Made by a program: the position numbers and the translations under genes. From assembly GCA_020633125.1 (NCBI GenBank), contig JACKEH010000013.1:1-64000 (forward strand): a stretch of DNA of 64,000 nt. The letters are read 5' to 3'. The notes under the pieces are model-generated. The model ran no database searches and was not told the DNA's origin. It saw only the letters and a program-made list of their open reading frames with translations. Position 1 is the first letter of the stretch; each line of letters begins with the position of its first letter. Positions 54,168-62,257 of this stretch are shown here, piece after piece. The stretch comes from Sandaracinus sp. GTDB taxonomy: Bacteria; Myxococcota_A; Polyangia; Polyangiales; Houyiibacteriaceae.

Positions 54168-54309
54168 GTGCGGGCATCCGTTGCACGGATTCCCGCTCTT
54201 CTCTTTCCTCGAGGGAGCGGCGCCAACCGGCAAAGCCGGATTGGGGCCCCCTGCCACCACCGAGCACGGCCCCGACTCGCACGGATTGGATCCGTGCAAG
54301 GGGGGCGTG
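54168..54309 (+). mobile_element. Second copy of the 36.9-kb element family
   Basis: 142 bp, opposite genomic orientation to the 36.9-kb copy. The hairpin end pairs around the same TGC loop: GCGGG and ATCCGT on one side, ACGGAT and CCCGC on the other, with base changes against the other copy matched on both arms. The core shares CCGGCAAAGCCGGATTGGGG and CCACCACCGAGCAC, and the far end GATCCGTGCAAG. It is flanked by CGCTCA (54162-54167) and CTCTCA (54310-54315), five of six bases alike. The right flank contains the stop codon of the GST gene. Confidence 0.72.
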
Positions 54310-54312
54310 CTC

Positions 54313-54993
54313 TCAGACGAGCAGACGCCGCGCGCGGTCGACGAAGTCCTTCTCCTGCTTCGGCGTCTCGACCTTCGTGCGCTCGGGGATCTTCCGTCCC
54401 TTCGACACCGCCGGTCGCGCAGCGATCGACTCCATCCAACGCGTGAGCGCGGGGAGCCCCTCGATCGACACACCCGACCACGCGTACGTGTGCACCCACG
54501 ACCAGTTGGCGATGTCGGCGATCGAATACTCGTCGCCGGCCAAGAACTCGCTCTCGGAAAGCCGCCGCTCGAGCACCTCGAAGAGCCGCCGGCTCTCCTT
54601 CTGGTAGCGCTCGATCGCGAACGGAATCTTCTCCGGTGCGTAGCGGAAGAAGACGTTCGCCTGGCCCATCATCGGACCCACGCCGCCCATCTGGAACATC
54701 AGCCATTGCATCGCGCGGCTGCGCGCTTTCGGATCCGTCGGCAGAAGCCGCCCGGTCTTCTCCGCCAGGTAGGTCAGGATGGCCCCCGACTCGAAGACGA
54801 CGAAGTCGTCGGCGTCGTGGTCGACGATCACGGGGATGCGCCCGTTCGGGTTGAGCGCCAGGAACCACTCTTCTTTCTGATCGAGCTTTCCGAGATCGAT
54901 CGGGTGGACCTCGTAGGGAAGCGCGAGCTCTTCCAGCGCGATGCTGGCCTTCCAGCCGTTGGGCGTGGACGCGGTGTAGAGAGTGATCGGCAT
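54313..54993 (-). CDS. Glutathione S-transferase
   Basis: 226 residues from the ATG at 54993 ([20 protein letters not shown]). Thioredoxin-like half: [26 protein letters not shown] and [10 protein letters not shown] with the cis-Pro and then [19 protein letters not shown] (the SGAIL glutathione loop with E..S). Helical half: [20 protein letters not shown] and [20 protein letters not shown] with the N-capping Ser/Asp. This NGxK subfamily is the YghU/Nu-class-like or YfcG-like one, several of which are disulfide-bond reductases. Soluble cytoplasmic. Its stop codon lies at the edge of the short mobile element. It is read alone. Confidence 0.92.
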   Translation of the reverse strand: MPITLYTASTPNGWKASIALEELALPYEVHPIDLGKLDQKEEWFLALNPNGRIPVIVDHDADDFVVFESGAILTYLAEKTGRLLPTDPKARSRAMQWLMFQMGGVGPMMGQANVFFRYAPEKIPFAIERYQKESRRLFEVLERRLSESEFLAGDEYSIADIANWSWVHTYAWSGVSIEGLPALTRWMESIAARPAVSKGRKIPERTKVETPKQEKDFVDRARRLLV

Positions 54994-55165
54994 GGCGTAC
55001 GGACGCTCCGGATTCGAGGACGTTACCTCGGACGCGAGGGGGGTGCTCGTGGCGGCCGGCTTCGACTCGACTCCGTTCGGCCGACTTCGACTGGGTGTGG
55101 TTCTCATCCTGACGCGAGAACGGGCACCAGAACCGCGTTTCGCGCCTCAGAGACAGAGTCAGAGA

Positions 55166-55304
55166 CCGCGCTTCGCGCCACCGTGCGTCGCGCCACCGCG
55201 CTTCGCGCCACCGCGCTTCGCGCCACGCCGCGCTTCGCGCCTCACGGCTTCGCCGACACCGCGCTTCGCGCCTCACGGCTTCGCCGACACCGCGCTTCGC
55301 GCCA
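55166..55304. repeat. 15-bp repeat CCGCGCTTCGCGCCA with interspersed 16-bp unit
   Basis: Seven copies of a 15-mer near CCGCGCTTCGCGCCA (first at 55166, last at 55290). The later ones alternate with CACGGCTTCGCCGACA. The array occupies the middle of a 373-bp gap between the GST and NamZ-fusion genes. No other feature is seen in that gap apart from a TAGACT box at 55355-55360. Confidence 0.8.
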
Positions 55305-55354
55305 CGAACACCCACCGACTCCGCGAGGAATCTGCCTCCCCCACCCACGACCGC

Positions 55355-55360
55355 TAGACT
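55355..55360 (+). promoter_or_regulatory. -10 box TAGACT
   Basis: TAGACT ends 6 nt before the GTG at 55367, so the transcript should begin at or very near the start codon. Confidence 0.45.
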
Positions 55361-55366
55361 GCGCAC

Positions 55367-57643
55367 GTGCAACGGTGCCGTTCGCTCCTGCTCCTCACGC
55401 TCCTCGCAGGATGCGGCAGCACGGAGCCGGAACGCCGAACCCCACGAGAACCGAGCGCACCGAACGCGGTAGCCGACGAAGCTCCCTCCGAAGCCGTCGC
55501 CCCCTCGGAACCCGGCCAGCGGGACGAGACACACGCACTTCCCCCGGTCGTGCGCCTTCCCCTCGCGTCCGAACGCGCCCTCGACGCGGTGGTGTCCCGC
55601 GCGCTCGCTCGCGGCGACGTCCCCGGCGTGGTCGTGCTCCTCGGCCGTCGCGACGGCGTGATCTTTCGCCGCGCGTACGGCCGACGCGTCGTCGAGCCGA
55701 TCGAGAAGCCGATGACCGAAGACACCCGCTTCGATCTCGCTTCGCTCACCAAACCCTTCACCGCGCTCACCGCCATGCGCGTCGCCGAAGCGCGCGGCGT
55801 GTCGTTCGACGCCTCCGTCGACGCGGTGCTCCCTGAGCTCGCGGGCGGCGGCATCACGCTCGCCGACCTGATGACGCATCGCGCCGGGCTGCGTCGCGTC
55901 AACGCGCTCACCGACTACGAAGGCACACGCGAAGAACGCATTCGTCGCACGCTCGAAGGTGCGCGCGAGCGCGCACGCGGTGCGCCTCGCTACGGCGATC
56001 TTCACTTCCTCGCGCTCGGCACCTGGATCGAGCGTGTCGAAGGCGAACGGCTCGACGAGGTCATGCGACGCGAGGTGCTCGCTCCGCTGCAGCTCGAAGC
56101 CTCCTTCGGACCGCTTCGTGAGAGCCCGACCCTCCGCCTCGCCGCCACGGAACGCGCGCCTCGCCGCGCCGCCGAGGGCGAACCCGCGCCCATCCTGCAC
56201 GGCGACGTCGACGATCCACGCGCCTGGCGCCTCGACCACGTCGCCGGTCACGCGGGGCTCTTCGCGAGCGCCGACGACCTCGCCAAGCTCGCCGAGGCCT
56301 TGCTGCACGCGCGCCTCTGGCCCGCGAACCTTCACGCGGCCATGCGGCGCTGCGACGGCGGTCGAACGCTCGGATGGGATTGCGACACGCTCACCCGCGA
56401 CGGCTTCTCCTCGGAGGCCTTCGCGCACGGTGGCTACACCGGCACCTGGCTCGCGATCGATCCGACGAACGATCTCTACGTCGTGGTGTTGAGCAACCGC
56501 GTACACCCCGACGGCGAAGGACGCGTCGGCGATCTCCGCAGCGCCGTCGCGCGCCTCGCGCTCGAAGCCCGCGCGCAGATTCCACCTCCGCACCCTGCGA
56601 CCGTGCTCGGCGTCGACCGCCTTCGCGCAGAGTTCGAGGCCGGCGCCTCACGGCTCGCCGGACGTCGCGTCGCGCTCCTCACGCACGACGCGGGACGGGC
56701 CCGCGACGGCTTGCCGACGAGCGAGCTCTTCTGGCGCGCCCACCTCGAAGGCACGCTCTCGCTCGCGCGAATCTTCGCCCCCGAGCACGGCCTCGCGAGC
56801 GACGCCGAGGGCCACGTGGAGAACGGCACGTTCCGTGGGGTGCCCGTCACGAGCCTCTTCGGGCGCACGCGAACCCCGAGCGCCGAGGATCTCGAAGGCG
56901 TCGACGTGATCGTGGTCGACGTCCAAGACGTCGGCGCGCGCTTCTTCACCTACGCGAGCACCGTGCACGAGGTGCTTCGCGCCGCCGCCACACACCACGT
57001 CGAGGTGCTCGTGCTCGACCGACCGAACCCGCTCGGCGCGGTGCAGGCCGGCCCCGTGCTCGACGACCGCTACCGCTCCTTCGTGAACCACCACCCGTTG
57101 CCGCTTCGGCACGGGCAGACGATCGGCGAGCTCGCGCGACGCCTCGCACGCGACGACGGGCTCGACCTGCGCCTCGACGTGCTCGCGATGGACGAGGTGC
57201 CAGCCGACTGGTGGGCGAGCGGCCTACGTTGGGTTCCCCCCTCCCCCAACCTGCCGACCGCGAAGAGCGCGTGGCTCTACTTGGGCGTCGCGTTGGTCGA
57301 AGGGACGAACGTGAGCGTCGGCCGCGGCACCGATCTCCCTTTCGAGGTCGTCGGCGCGCCGTGGGTGGACGCCGACGCGCTCCTCGCGTCGATGGGCACG
57401 GTCCAAGGCGTCCACGTCGAGCCCGTGCATTTCACGCCCGAGGCGCGCCCCTACCGACGCGAGCGATGCCACGGGCTTCGCTTCGAGCTCGTGGACGCCA
57501 GCCGCTTCGACCCGCTCGCCCTCGGCGAGGCGCTCGTCCGTGCGCTCGCCCGAACCCACCCGGACGCGTGGGATCGGTCACGGCTCGTCCGGATGATCGG
57601 GGACGACGCGACCACCGAGCGCTGGACCAGCGCCACCGAATAA
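55367..57643 (+). CDS. Lipoprotein fusing a beta-lactamase-fold hydrolase with DUF1343 (NamZ-like)
   Basis: 758 residues from a GTG; signal MQRCRSLLLLTLLAGCGSTE (lipobox LAGC). Residues 70-390 are a class C beta-lactamase/serine-hydrolase fold with Ser126-x-x-Lys129 (DLASLTKPFTALTAMR), a YGD in place of YxN and HGGYTG near the end of the fold. Residues 400-758 are DUF1343, the exo-beta-N-acetylmuramidase NamZ family: RVALLTHDAGRARDGLPTSE, FAPEHGLASDAEGHVENGTF, VDVQDVGARFFTYASTVHEV, VLVLDRPNPLGAVQAGPV and SPNLPTAKSAWLYLGVALVE. By family NamZ removes MurNAc from peptidoglycan chain ends. Joining it to a beta-lactamase-like esterase or peptidase points to a dual cell-wall turnover enzyme. Confidence 0.92.
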   Translation: MQRCRSLLLLTLLAGCGSTEPERRTPREPSAPNAVADEAPSEAVAPSEPGQRDETHALPPVVRLPLASERALDAVVSRALARGDVPGVVVLLGRRDGVIFRRAYGRRVVEPIEKPMTEDTRFDLASLTKPFTALTAMRVAEARGVSFDASVDAVLPELAGGGITLADLMTHRAGLRRVNALTDYEGTREERIRRTLEGARERARGAPRYGDLHFLALGTWIERVEGERLDEVMRREVLAPLQLEASFGPLRESPTLRLAATERAPRRAAEGEPAPILHGDVDDPRAWRLDHVAGHAGLFASADDLAKLAEALLHARLWPANLHAAMRRCDGGRTLGWDCDTLTRDGFSSEAFAHGGYTGTWLAIDPTNDLYVVVLSNRVHPDGEGRVGDLRSAVARLALEARAQIPPPHPATVLGVDRLRAEFEAGASRLAGRRVALLTHDAGRARDGLPTSELFWRAHLEGTLSLARIFAPEHGLASDAEGHVENGTFRGVPVTSLFGRTRTPSAEDLEGVDVIVVDVQDVGARFFTYASTVHEVLRAAATHHVEVLVLDRPNPLGAVQAGPVLDDRYRSFVNHHPLPLRHGQTIGELARRLARDDGLDLRLDVLAMDEVPADWWASGLRWVPPSPNLPTAKSAWLYLGVALVEGTNVSVGRGTDLPFEVVGAPWVDADALLASMGTVQGVHVEPVHFTPEARPYRRERCHGLRFELVDASRFDPLALGEALVRALARTHPDAWDRSRLVRMIGDDATTERWTSATE

Positions 57644-57790
57644 CCCTTAGTTTCCAACACTTACGACACACCCTCCCCGTGTTCGGCATTCGCCGGTCGC
57701 CATCGCGTCGTGGCGTGCGTCAACATCCCGAGGGAAGCTCGCCCGCGCACGATGCGTACACCGCGCGTGCCCTTCTCCGGCTACGCCCGC

Positions 57791-58729
57791 ATGGACACCC
57801 TCCGCTTCGGCTCCTCTCCTCCGCCTCCCAGCGACCCCACGCGTCGTTGGGACAAGCGCGAAGACTCGCTCGTGGGGGGCGAGTACCGCGTGCTTCGACG
57901 CATCGGCAAAGGCAGCGGAGGTGCGGTCTACGAGGCGCGTCACGAGCTGAGCGGTCAGCAGGTCGCGGTGAAGATCCTGCACGACCGGCTGACCGGCTCC
58001 GACACGCAGCGGCGCCGCTTCGATCGCGAGGCGCGCACGGCCGCGGTCGTCGTGCACCCGAACATCGTGCGCCTCTACGATGCCGGCACCGACGAAGACG
58101 GCACCGCGTGGCAGGTCTTCGAGCTGCTCGAAGGTCGCGACCTCGCGAGCCTCATCGAAGAGCGCACGCTCTCGGTCAACGAAGCCGTCTGGCTCGCCGG
58201 CGAGCTGCTCGAAGCGCTCGAGGCCGTGCACGCACGCGGCTTCGTGCACCGCGACATCAAGCCCGAGAACGTCTTCCTCGCGACCGCCGCCGGCAATCGC
58301 TCTGCGCCCTTTCACGTGAAGCTGCTCGACTTCGGCATCGCCAAGCCGCTCGTGCCTTCGGCCTCGACGCCTTGGGTCACGGACGAAGGCGTGATGCTGG
58401 GCACGCCGCACTTCATGGCGCCGGAGCAGATCGCGGGCGACAAGCCCATCGCGCCGACCACCGATCTGTGGGCCACCGGCGCGGTCCTCTTCACCGCGCT
58501 GACGGGTCGGCCGCCCTTCGACGACAAGCAGCTCAGCAAGCTGCTCGTGCGCATCGCCCGCGAGCCGGCCCCTTCGATTCTGCCGCTGCGACCCGACGTG
58601 CCCGAAGCGTTGGCGTCGATCATCGCGCGCGCGTTGCGGAACCACCCCGCGCACCGCTTCCCTTCCGCGTCGGCGATGCTCGCGGCGCTCGACGACGCGT
58701 TGCCCCAGACGCTCGCGCCTGCGCGCTGA
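57791..58729 (+). CDS. Soluble Ser/Thr protein kinase
   Basis: 312 residues from the last possible start (MDTLRFGSSPPPPSDPTRRW); GTG at 57710 and ATG at 57752 in the same frame are alternatives and none has a ribosome site. A complete Hanks-type kinase: VLRRIGKGSGGAVYEARHEL (P-loop), Lys in QVAVKILHD, FVHRDIKPENVFL, LDFGIAK, FMAPEQIAGD, and the C-terminal AHRFPSASAMLAALDDAL helix. No membrane helix or sensor follows, so it is cytoplasmic. The stop is 2 bp from the stop of the convergent gene. Low-GC sequence TTAGTTTCCAACACTTACGACAC near 57.65 kb may hold the promoter. Confidence 0.9.
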   Translation: MDTLRFGSSPPPPSDPTRRWDKREDSLVGGEYRVLRRIGKGSGGAVYEARHELSGQQVAVKILHDRLTGSDTQRRRFDREARTAAVVVHPNIVRLYDAGTDEDGTAWQVFELLEGRDLASLIEERTLSVNEAVWLAGELLEALEAVHARGFVHRDIKPENVFLATAAGNRSAPFHVKLLDFGIAKPLVPSASTPWVTDEGVMLGTPHFMAPEQIAGDKPIAPTTDLWATGAVLFTALTGRPPFDDKQLSKLLVRIAREPAPSILPLRPDVPEALASIIARALRNHPAHRFPSASAMLAALDDALPQTLAPAR

Positions 58730-58731
58730 GC

Positions 58732-59745
58732 TCAGCGAGTGACTTCGCGGCAGCGCTGCACGAGCGACGCCGCCCACACCCAGCCCGCGACGGGTTCGCG
58801 CAGACGCGCCCAGCTCCCACGTCGCTCTTCTTCGACGACGACGGTTCCGTCGGGAAGCGACGCGCTCACCGGTGCTCCAGGCGCGGGTCGCGAGCGAACG
58901 TTCAGCGCGCTGCGGTCGGAGACGACGCGCTCGCACCGAAACGCGATGCGCCCTTCGACCGCGGTCACACCGGACTGCTCGCCGTAGGGCGTGACCACGA
59001 CCCCCGTCTCGAGGTCGACCACGTCCAGACGCGCTTCGAACGCGGTGCCCCAATCGTTGATGCGCTCGTAGGTGACGAGCGCGAGGTGGCGGTCGCCGTG
59101 CAAAGCCCACGTCTCCGGCATGCGCACGAGGTCGACGCGAACCTGACGACCTCCTTCCGACGTGATCTGCATCGAGGTCCGCCCGTCCTCGCGCGGCGTG
59201 CCCTGCACCACACGCAGGCGCGACTCGGCGGCAGCGGGCGGCGTGGGCAACGCGTCGCTCGTCGGGACCAAACGCCCCTCGCGTGTGATGCGCACCGACT
59301 CCGTGCGTTCGTCGTCTCCGCGGTTGCGAAAGACCTGCGCCTGGACCCGGAGCGCCTCGCCGTCGGGATCGATGCCCACCACCGTGCTGGCGTCCACGCC
59401 CCCACGCGGAAAGGTGCCGACCGTGCGCCCTCGGCCTCGGCCCGCCGTGTCGAGCACACGCATGCGCAGACGTCGTGGGAGGCAGTCGAGAACCGACTCG
59501 CCCTCGTCGGTGACGACCAGGAGCGTTTGGCGATCGGGAAAGAGCGCGAAGGCCAAGCCGGGCTCGCTCCATCGCCCCAGCACCTCCCCATCCGCGCGCA
59601 CCCGCACGACCGACTGACGACTGACGAAGACGAAGCCGTCGTCGGTCGCTCCGACGTAGACGGGTACGTCCTGCGGCTCACAAGCCCGCGCGGGCGAGGC
59701 GAAGTGCGCGACGATCGAGAACGCAGCCAGCAACGAGAGACGCAT
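58732..59745 (-). CDS. Secreted protein with C-terminal SH3-like domain
   Basis: 337 residues. Signal peptide MRLSLLAAFSIVAHFASPAR with cleavage near ARAC. The middle part (30-260) has repeated short strands with aligned RVRADGEVLGRWSE and VLDTAGRGRGRTVG pieces, suggestive of a beta-propeller, but no family was recognised. The last 60 residues fit an SH3b domain: SALNVRSRPAPGAPVSASLP, DGTVVVEEERRGSWARLR, VAGWVWAASLV; such domains often bind cell-wall peptides. It is exported to the periplasm or beyond. A TAACGT box ends 6 nt before the ATG within the shared 10-mer GATAACGTGA. Confidence 0.8.
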   Translation of the reverse strand: MRLSLLAAFSIVAHFASPARACEPQDVPVYVGATDDGFVFVSRQSVVRVRADGEVLGRWSEPGLAFALFPDRQTLLVVTDEGESVLDCLPRRLRMRVLDTAGRGRGRTVGTFPRGGVDASTVVGIDPDGEALRVQAQVFRNRGDDERTESVRITREGRLVPTSDALPTPPAAAESRLRVVQGTPREDGRTSMQITSEGGRQVRVDLVRMPETWALHGDRHLALVTYERINDWGTAFEARLDVVDLETGVVVTPYGEQSGVTAVEGRIAFRCERVVSDRSALNVRSRPAPGAPVSASLPDGTVVVEEERRGSWARLREPVAGWVWAASLVQRCREVTR

Positions 59746-59751
59746 CCGCTC

Positions 59752-59757
59752 ACGTTA
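59752..59757 (-). promoter_or_regulatory. -10 box TAACGT
   Basis: Minus-strand TAACGT, 6 nt before the ATG at 59745, in the same GATAACGTGA context as at 32963. Confidence 0.4.
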
Positions 59758-59800
59758 TCCGAGAGCACGTCCTCGCGCGTTCCCCGAGCCGGGACGTCGC

Positions 59801-60631
59801 TCAGATCCAGAGGATCAACCCGAGCGCTGGCGTGAGCACACGACCGCGGCGATCGATCTCGTGCTCCATCGCGGTACCGGACATCTGCAGATCGAGGTCG
59901 GCCTGCACGCGTGCCCGCGCGATCGTGAGCTCGAACGCGACCCAGAAACGATTGCTGCCGACGGCGACACCGAGCTGTCCCGCGGTGAAGAGCGCGTGCC
60001 CTCGCGCGGTCACGGGCACCTCGGTCACGCACTCGCCGTCGACGCGTCGCGAGCAATAGTCGAAGCGCGCGTTCGCCCGCGACCACACGAGCTTGGGACC
60101 CGCCCACACGTGCACGTGCTGGCGGCTGTAGCCGACGACGAGCGGAATCGAGACGTCGAGGCGACGAAAGCTCCGTAGATCCACGCGCGAGGCGAATCGC
60201 TCGACGGGAAAGGCGCGAAACGATCCGTCGACGTTCAAGCCGATCGCGCCGTAGATGCCCGGCGAACGCCGCAGCCACTGGAAGCGGAGACCCGCGCCGG
60301 CCGAAGTCGAGCGCACCCGCGCGCCGAGCTCGAGACGTTTGGAGAGACCCGCCGACATCGCGAGCTGACCGTCTCCGGCGGGAGGCGCGAGCAACGCCGC
60401 GCCCGCGACCGCGGCGATCTCACGCAAGCGCGCGGCGCTCGGGTTGCCGCTACCACGAAGCTCTTCGAGCTCGTCGCGCACCTCCCCGGGCAGGCCGACG
60501 GGCGGTGTGACCTGCGCGGAGGTCGTCACGGAGACGTGCCCCGCGGGCGTGATCCGTGCGGGCTGCAAGCTCGTCAGCGAGGTGGAGCACCCCGCGAGAA
60601 CGAGCACGGAGACAAGTACCCCCGGTCGCAA
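59801..60631 (-). CDS. Lipoprotein, outer-membrane protein-like, TTG start within a mobile element
   Basis: 276 residues if the TTG at 60631 is used: MRPGVLVSVLVLAGCSTSLT, a good lipoprotein signal with lipobox LAGC. No ATG or GTG gives a signal with a positive N-region. The remainder has beta-strand alternation such as LAMSAGLSKRLELGARVRST, GLRFQWLRRSPGIYGAIGLN, VHVWAGPKLVWSRANARFDY, AGQLGVAVGSNRFWVAFELT, ending LGLILWI, compatible with a small outer-membrane barrel. The first 5 codons (TTG CGA CCG GGG GTA) are inside the terminal repeat of the element at 60616. Function unknown. Confidence 0.72.
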   Translation of the reverse strand: MRPGVLVSVLVLAGCSTSLTSLQPARITPAGHVSVTTSAQVTPPVGLPGEVRDELEELRGSGNPSAARLREIAAVAGAALLAPPAGDGQLAMSAGLSKRLELGARVRSTSAGAGLRFQWLRRSPGIYGAIGLNVDGSFRAFPVERFASRVDLRSFRRLDVSIPLVVGYSRQHVHVWAGPKLVWSRANARFDYCSRRVDGECVTEVPVTARGHALFTAGQLGVAVGSNRFWVAFELTIARARVQADLDLQMSGTAMEHEIDRRGRVLTPALGLILWI

Positions 60632-60778
60632 GTTCGTTCCGGGTATCCGCGGCCCTCGACCCAGATCTCGCTCGCCAACCTCCTCGAATAGGCTTCGGCC
60701 TGTCCTTCGTCGGTGCGGCAAACGACCTCCGCGCCGATCATCCACGGCAACCCGGAACGAACTTGCGACCGGGGGTAC
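60616..60778. mobile_element. 163-bp element with 34-bp terminal inverted repeats
   Basis: The ends GTACCCCCGGTCGCAAGTTC (60616 on) and its inverted copy (to 60778) match over 34 bp at 32 positions. The 95 bp between them contain no gene. If the target duplication is TA, the element proper is CCCCCGG...CCGGGGG, as in IS630/Tc1-type miniature elements. The left end supplies the start codon of the lipoprotein gene. From 60779 to 60985 I see nothing recognisable. Confidence 0.8.
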
Positions 60779-60985
60779 GAAGGCAGCGAAACGCACGACG
60801 TGGCTCGCTCAGCGAGCGCCGTGCCATGTGCGATTTCCCTTCGCATTTCGCGGCCCGTCCGTCGAGGTCGCGCCAAGCGGGCTCGCTCGGTGGCACAAAG
60901 CGCGTCGTTCGACGTGGCTCCCACGACGTCGCCGCGAGAGGTCCGCGAGTCAGCGCAAGCGACCGCGCCCCTCGTTCGAGCCCGC

Positions 60986-62257
60986 TCAGCGTCGTCGACG
61001 CCGCGACACGAGCCAGAGCCCGACGAGCCAGGGCAAGAGACCACGCGCGTCGCCCGAGCTGCGGCAACCGCAACCTCCGACGGCGCGATCCACGCGGCCT
61101 TCGCGACGTCCCGCGTCGCGGGTCGCGCCGCCGTCGTCGTCGACGCTTCCGCCGTCTCGTGCCGGGCCACCGTCTTGCCCCGGGCAGAGGAGGTCTTCCC
61201 CGTCGCAGTCCTGGTCGACGCCGTCGCCGCAGGTCTCCGTCGCACCGGGGAAACGCGTCGCGTCCGCGTCGTCGCAATCGACGCTCGTGTTGTGTCCGTC
61301 GCCGTCGAGGTCGACCGGTGCGTCACGGCAGACGTCGTCTCCGTCGCGCATCTCGCAACCGTTGGCGCACGTCTCGCGGCTCACCTCGCCGCCCACGCAG
61401 CGTGCACGTCCGTCGCCGTCGCAGCGCCACTCGGCGTCGAGGCCGGCCGGGCAGGTCGGCGCGTCGGCGCACACGTCGTCGCTTCCGACCGGCATCGACA
61501 CGCAGCCGCCCGGACACGCTTCCGTCATGACCATGCCGTCGACGCAGCGCGTGCGTTCGGTCGCGGCGGCGTTGCAGGTCCAGATCGGGAAGGTTCCCGC
61601 CGGACATGTCGGCGTCGGGTCGCCGCAGGTCGCGCCCGGCAAGCCGCGATGCGGTCCTTGCGAAGCCCAGCGGGACGGGCTCGTGGGCGAGCACATGCCT
61701 TGAAAGGGATCGTACGCGCTCGACGAGCTCGTGCCGGGCGGGCGCACCTCGAAGTGCAGGTGCGCGCCGGTGCTGCAGCCGGAGCTCGCGATTTGCCCGA
61801 CGACCTGGCCGCAACGAATCGTCTGGCCGGGCGACACCGCGATGCTGCCCATGCGCATGTGCGCGTAGACCACCTTCGTGTCGCCGTGGTTGACGACGAC
61901 GTGGTTGCCGTAGCCGAAGCCGTACGCGGTGCCGCAGCGCGAATCGGTCGCCGCGTTGCAGGTGCCACATCGATCGAAGTGTCCGTCCTGCGTGCTCTCG
62001 ACGGTTCCGTCCGCGGCCGCGACGACGTCGTAGCCCGTGTCGATCGCGCCGTTGCCGCCGCGAAGGCTGAAGTCGCTGCCGCGATGTCCGTCGTAGGAGC
62101 TCGTCGCGCAGTTCCAGTCCTGCGAGCCCGCCGCGCCGCCGTTCTGATCGAAGTAGTACCAACCTGCGATGCAATCGCTGCAGGCGGTCGGTCGGCTGAG
62201 TTGCGCGTTCGCGGCCGAAGCGACGAACGCGAGTGTGAGTACGACGACGGATCTCAC
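60986..62257 (-). CDS. M23 peptidase with Ca-binding module and MYXO-CTERM tail
   Basis: 423 residues from the GTG at 62257 (signal MRSVVVLTLAFVASAANAQL). Residues 25-200 are an M23/LytM zinc endopeptidase: His58 and Asp62 in GHRGSDF, VVNHGDTKVVYAHM, and His166/His168 in HLHFEV. A Cys-rich region follows (CPAGTFPIWTCNAAATERTR type units), then a MopE-like VDLDGDGHNTSVDCDDADAT and GDGVDQDCDGEDLLC. The end GGCGCRSSGDARGLLPWLVG plus LWLVSRRRRR is a MYXO-CTERM sorting signal. So it cuts peptidoglycan and is held at the cell surface. Overlaps the upstream lipoprotein gene by 4 nt (GTGA). Confidence 0.93.
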   Translation of the reverse strand: MRSVVVLTLAFVASAANAQLSRPTACSDCIAGWYYFDQNGGAAGSQDWNCATSSYDGHRGSDFSLRGGNGAIDTGYDVVAAADGTVESTQDGHFDRCGTCNAATDSRCGTAYGFGYGNHVVVNHGDTKVVYAHMRMGSIAVSPGQTIRCGQVVGQIASSGCSTGAHLHFEVRPPGTSSSSAYDPFQGMCSPTSPSRWASQGPHRGLPGATCGDPTPTCPAGTFPIWTCNAAATERTRCVDGMVMTEACPGGCVSMPVGSDDVCADAPTCPAGLDAEWRCDGDGRARCVGGEVSRETCANGCEMRDGDDVCRDAPVDLDGDGHNTSVDCDDADATRFPGATETCGDGVDQDCDGEDLLCPGQDGGPARDGGSVDDDGGATRDAGRREGRVDRAVGGCGCRSSGDARGLLPWLVGLWLVSRRRRR

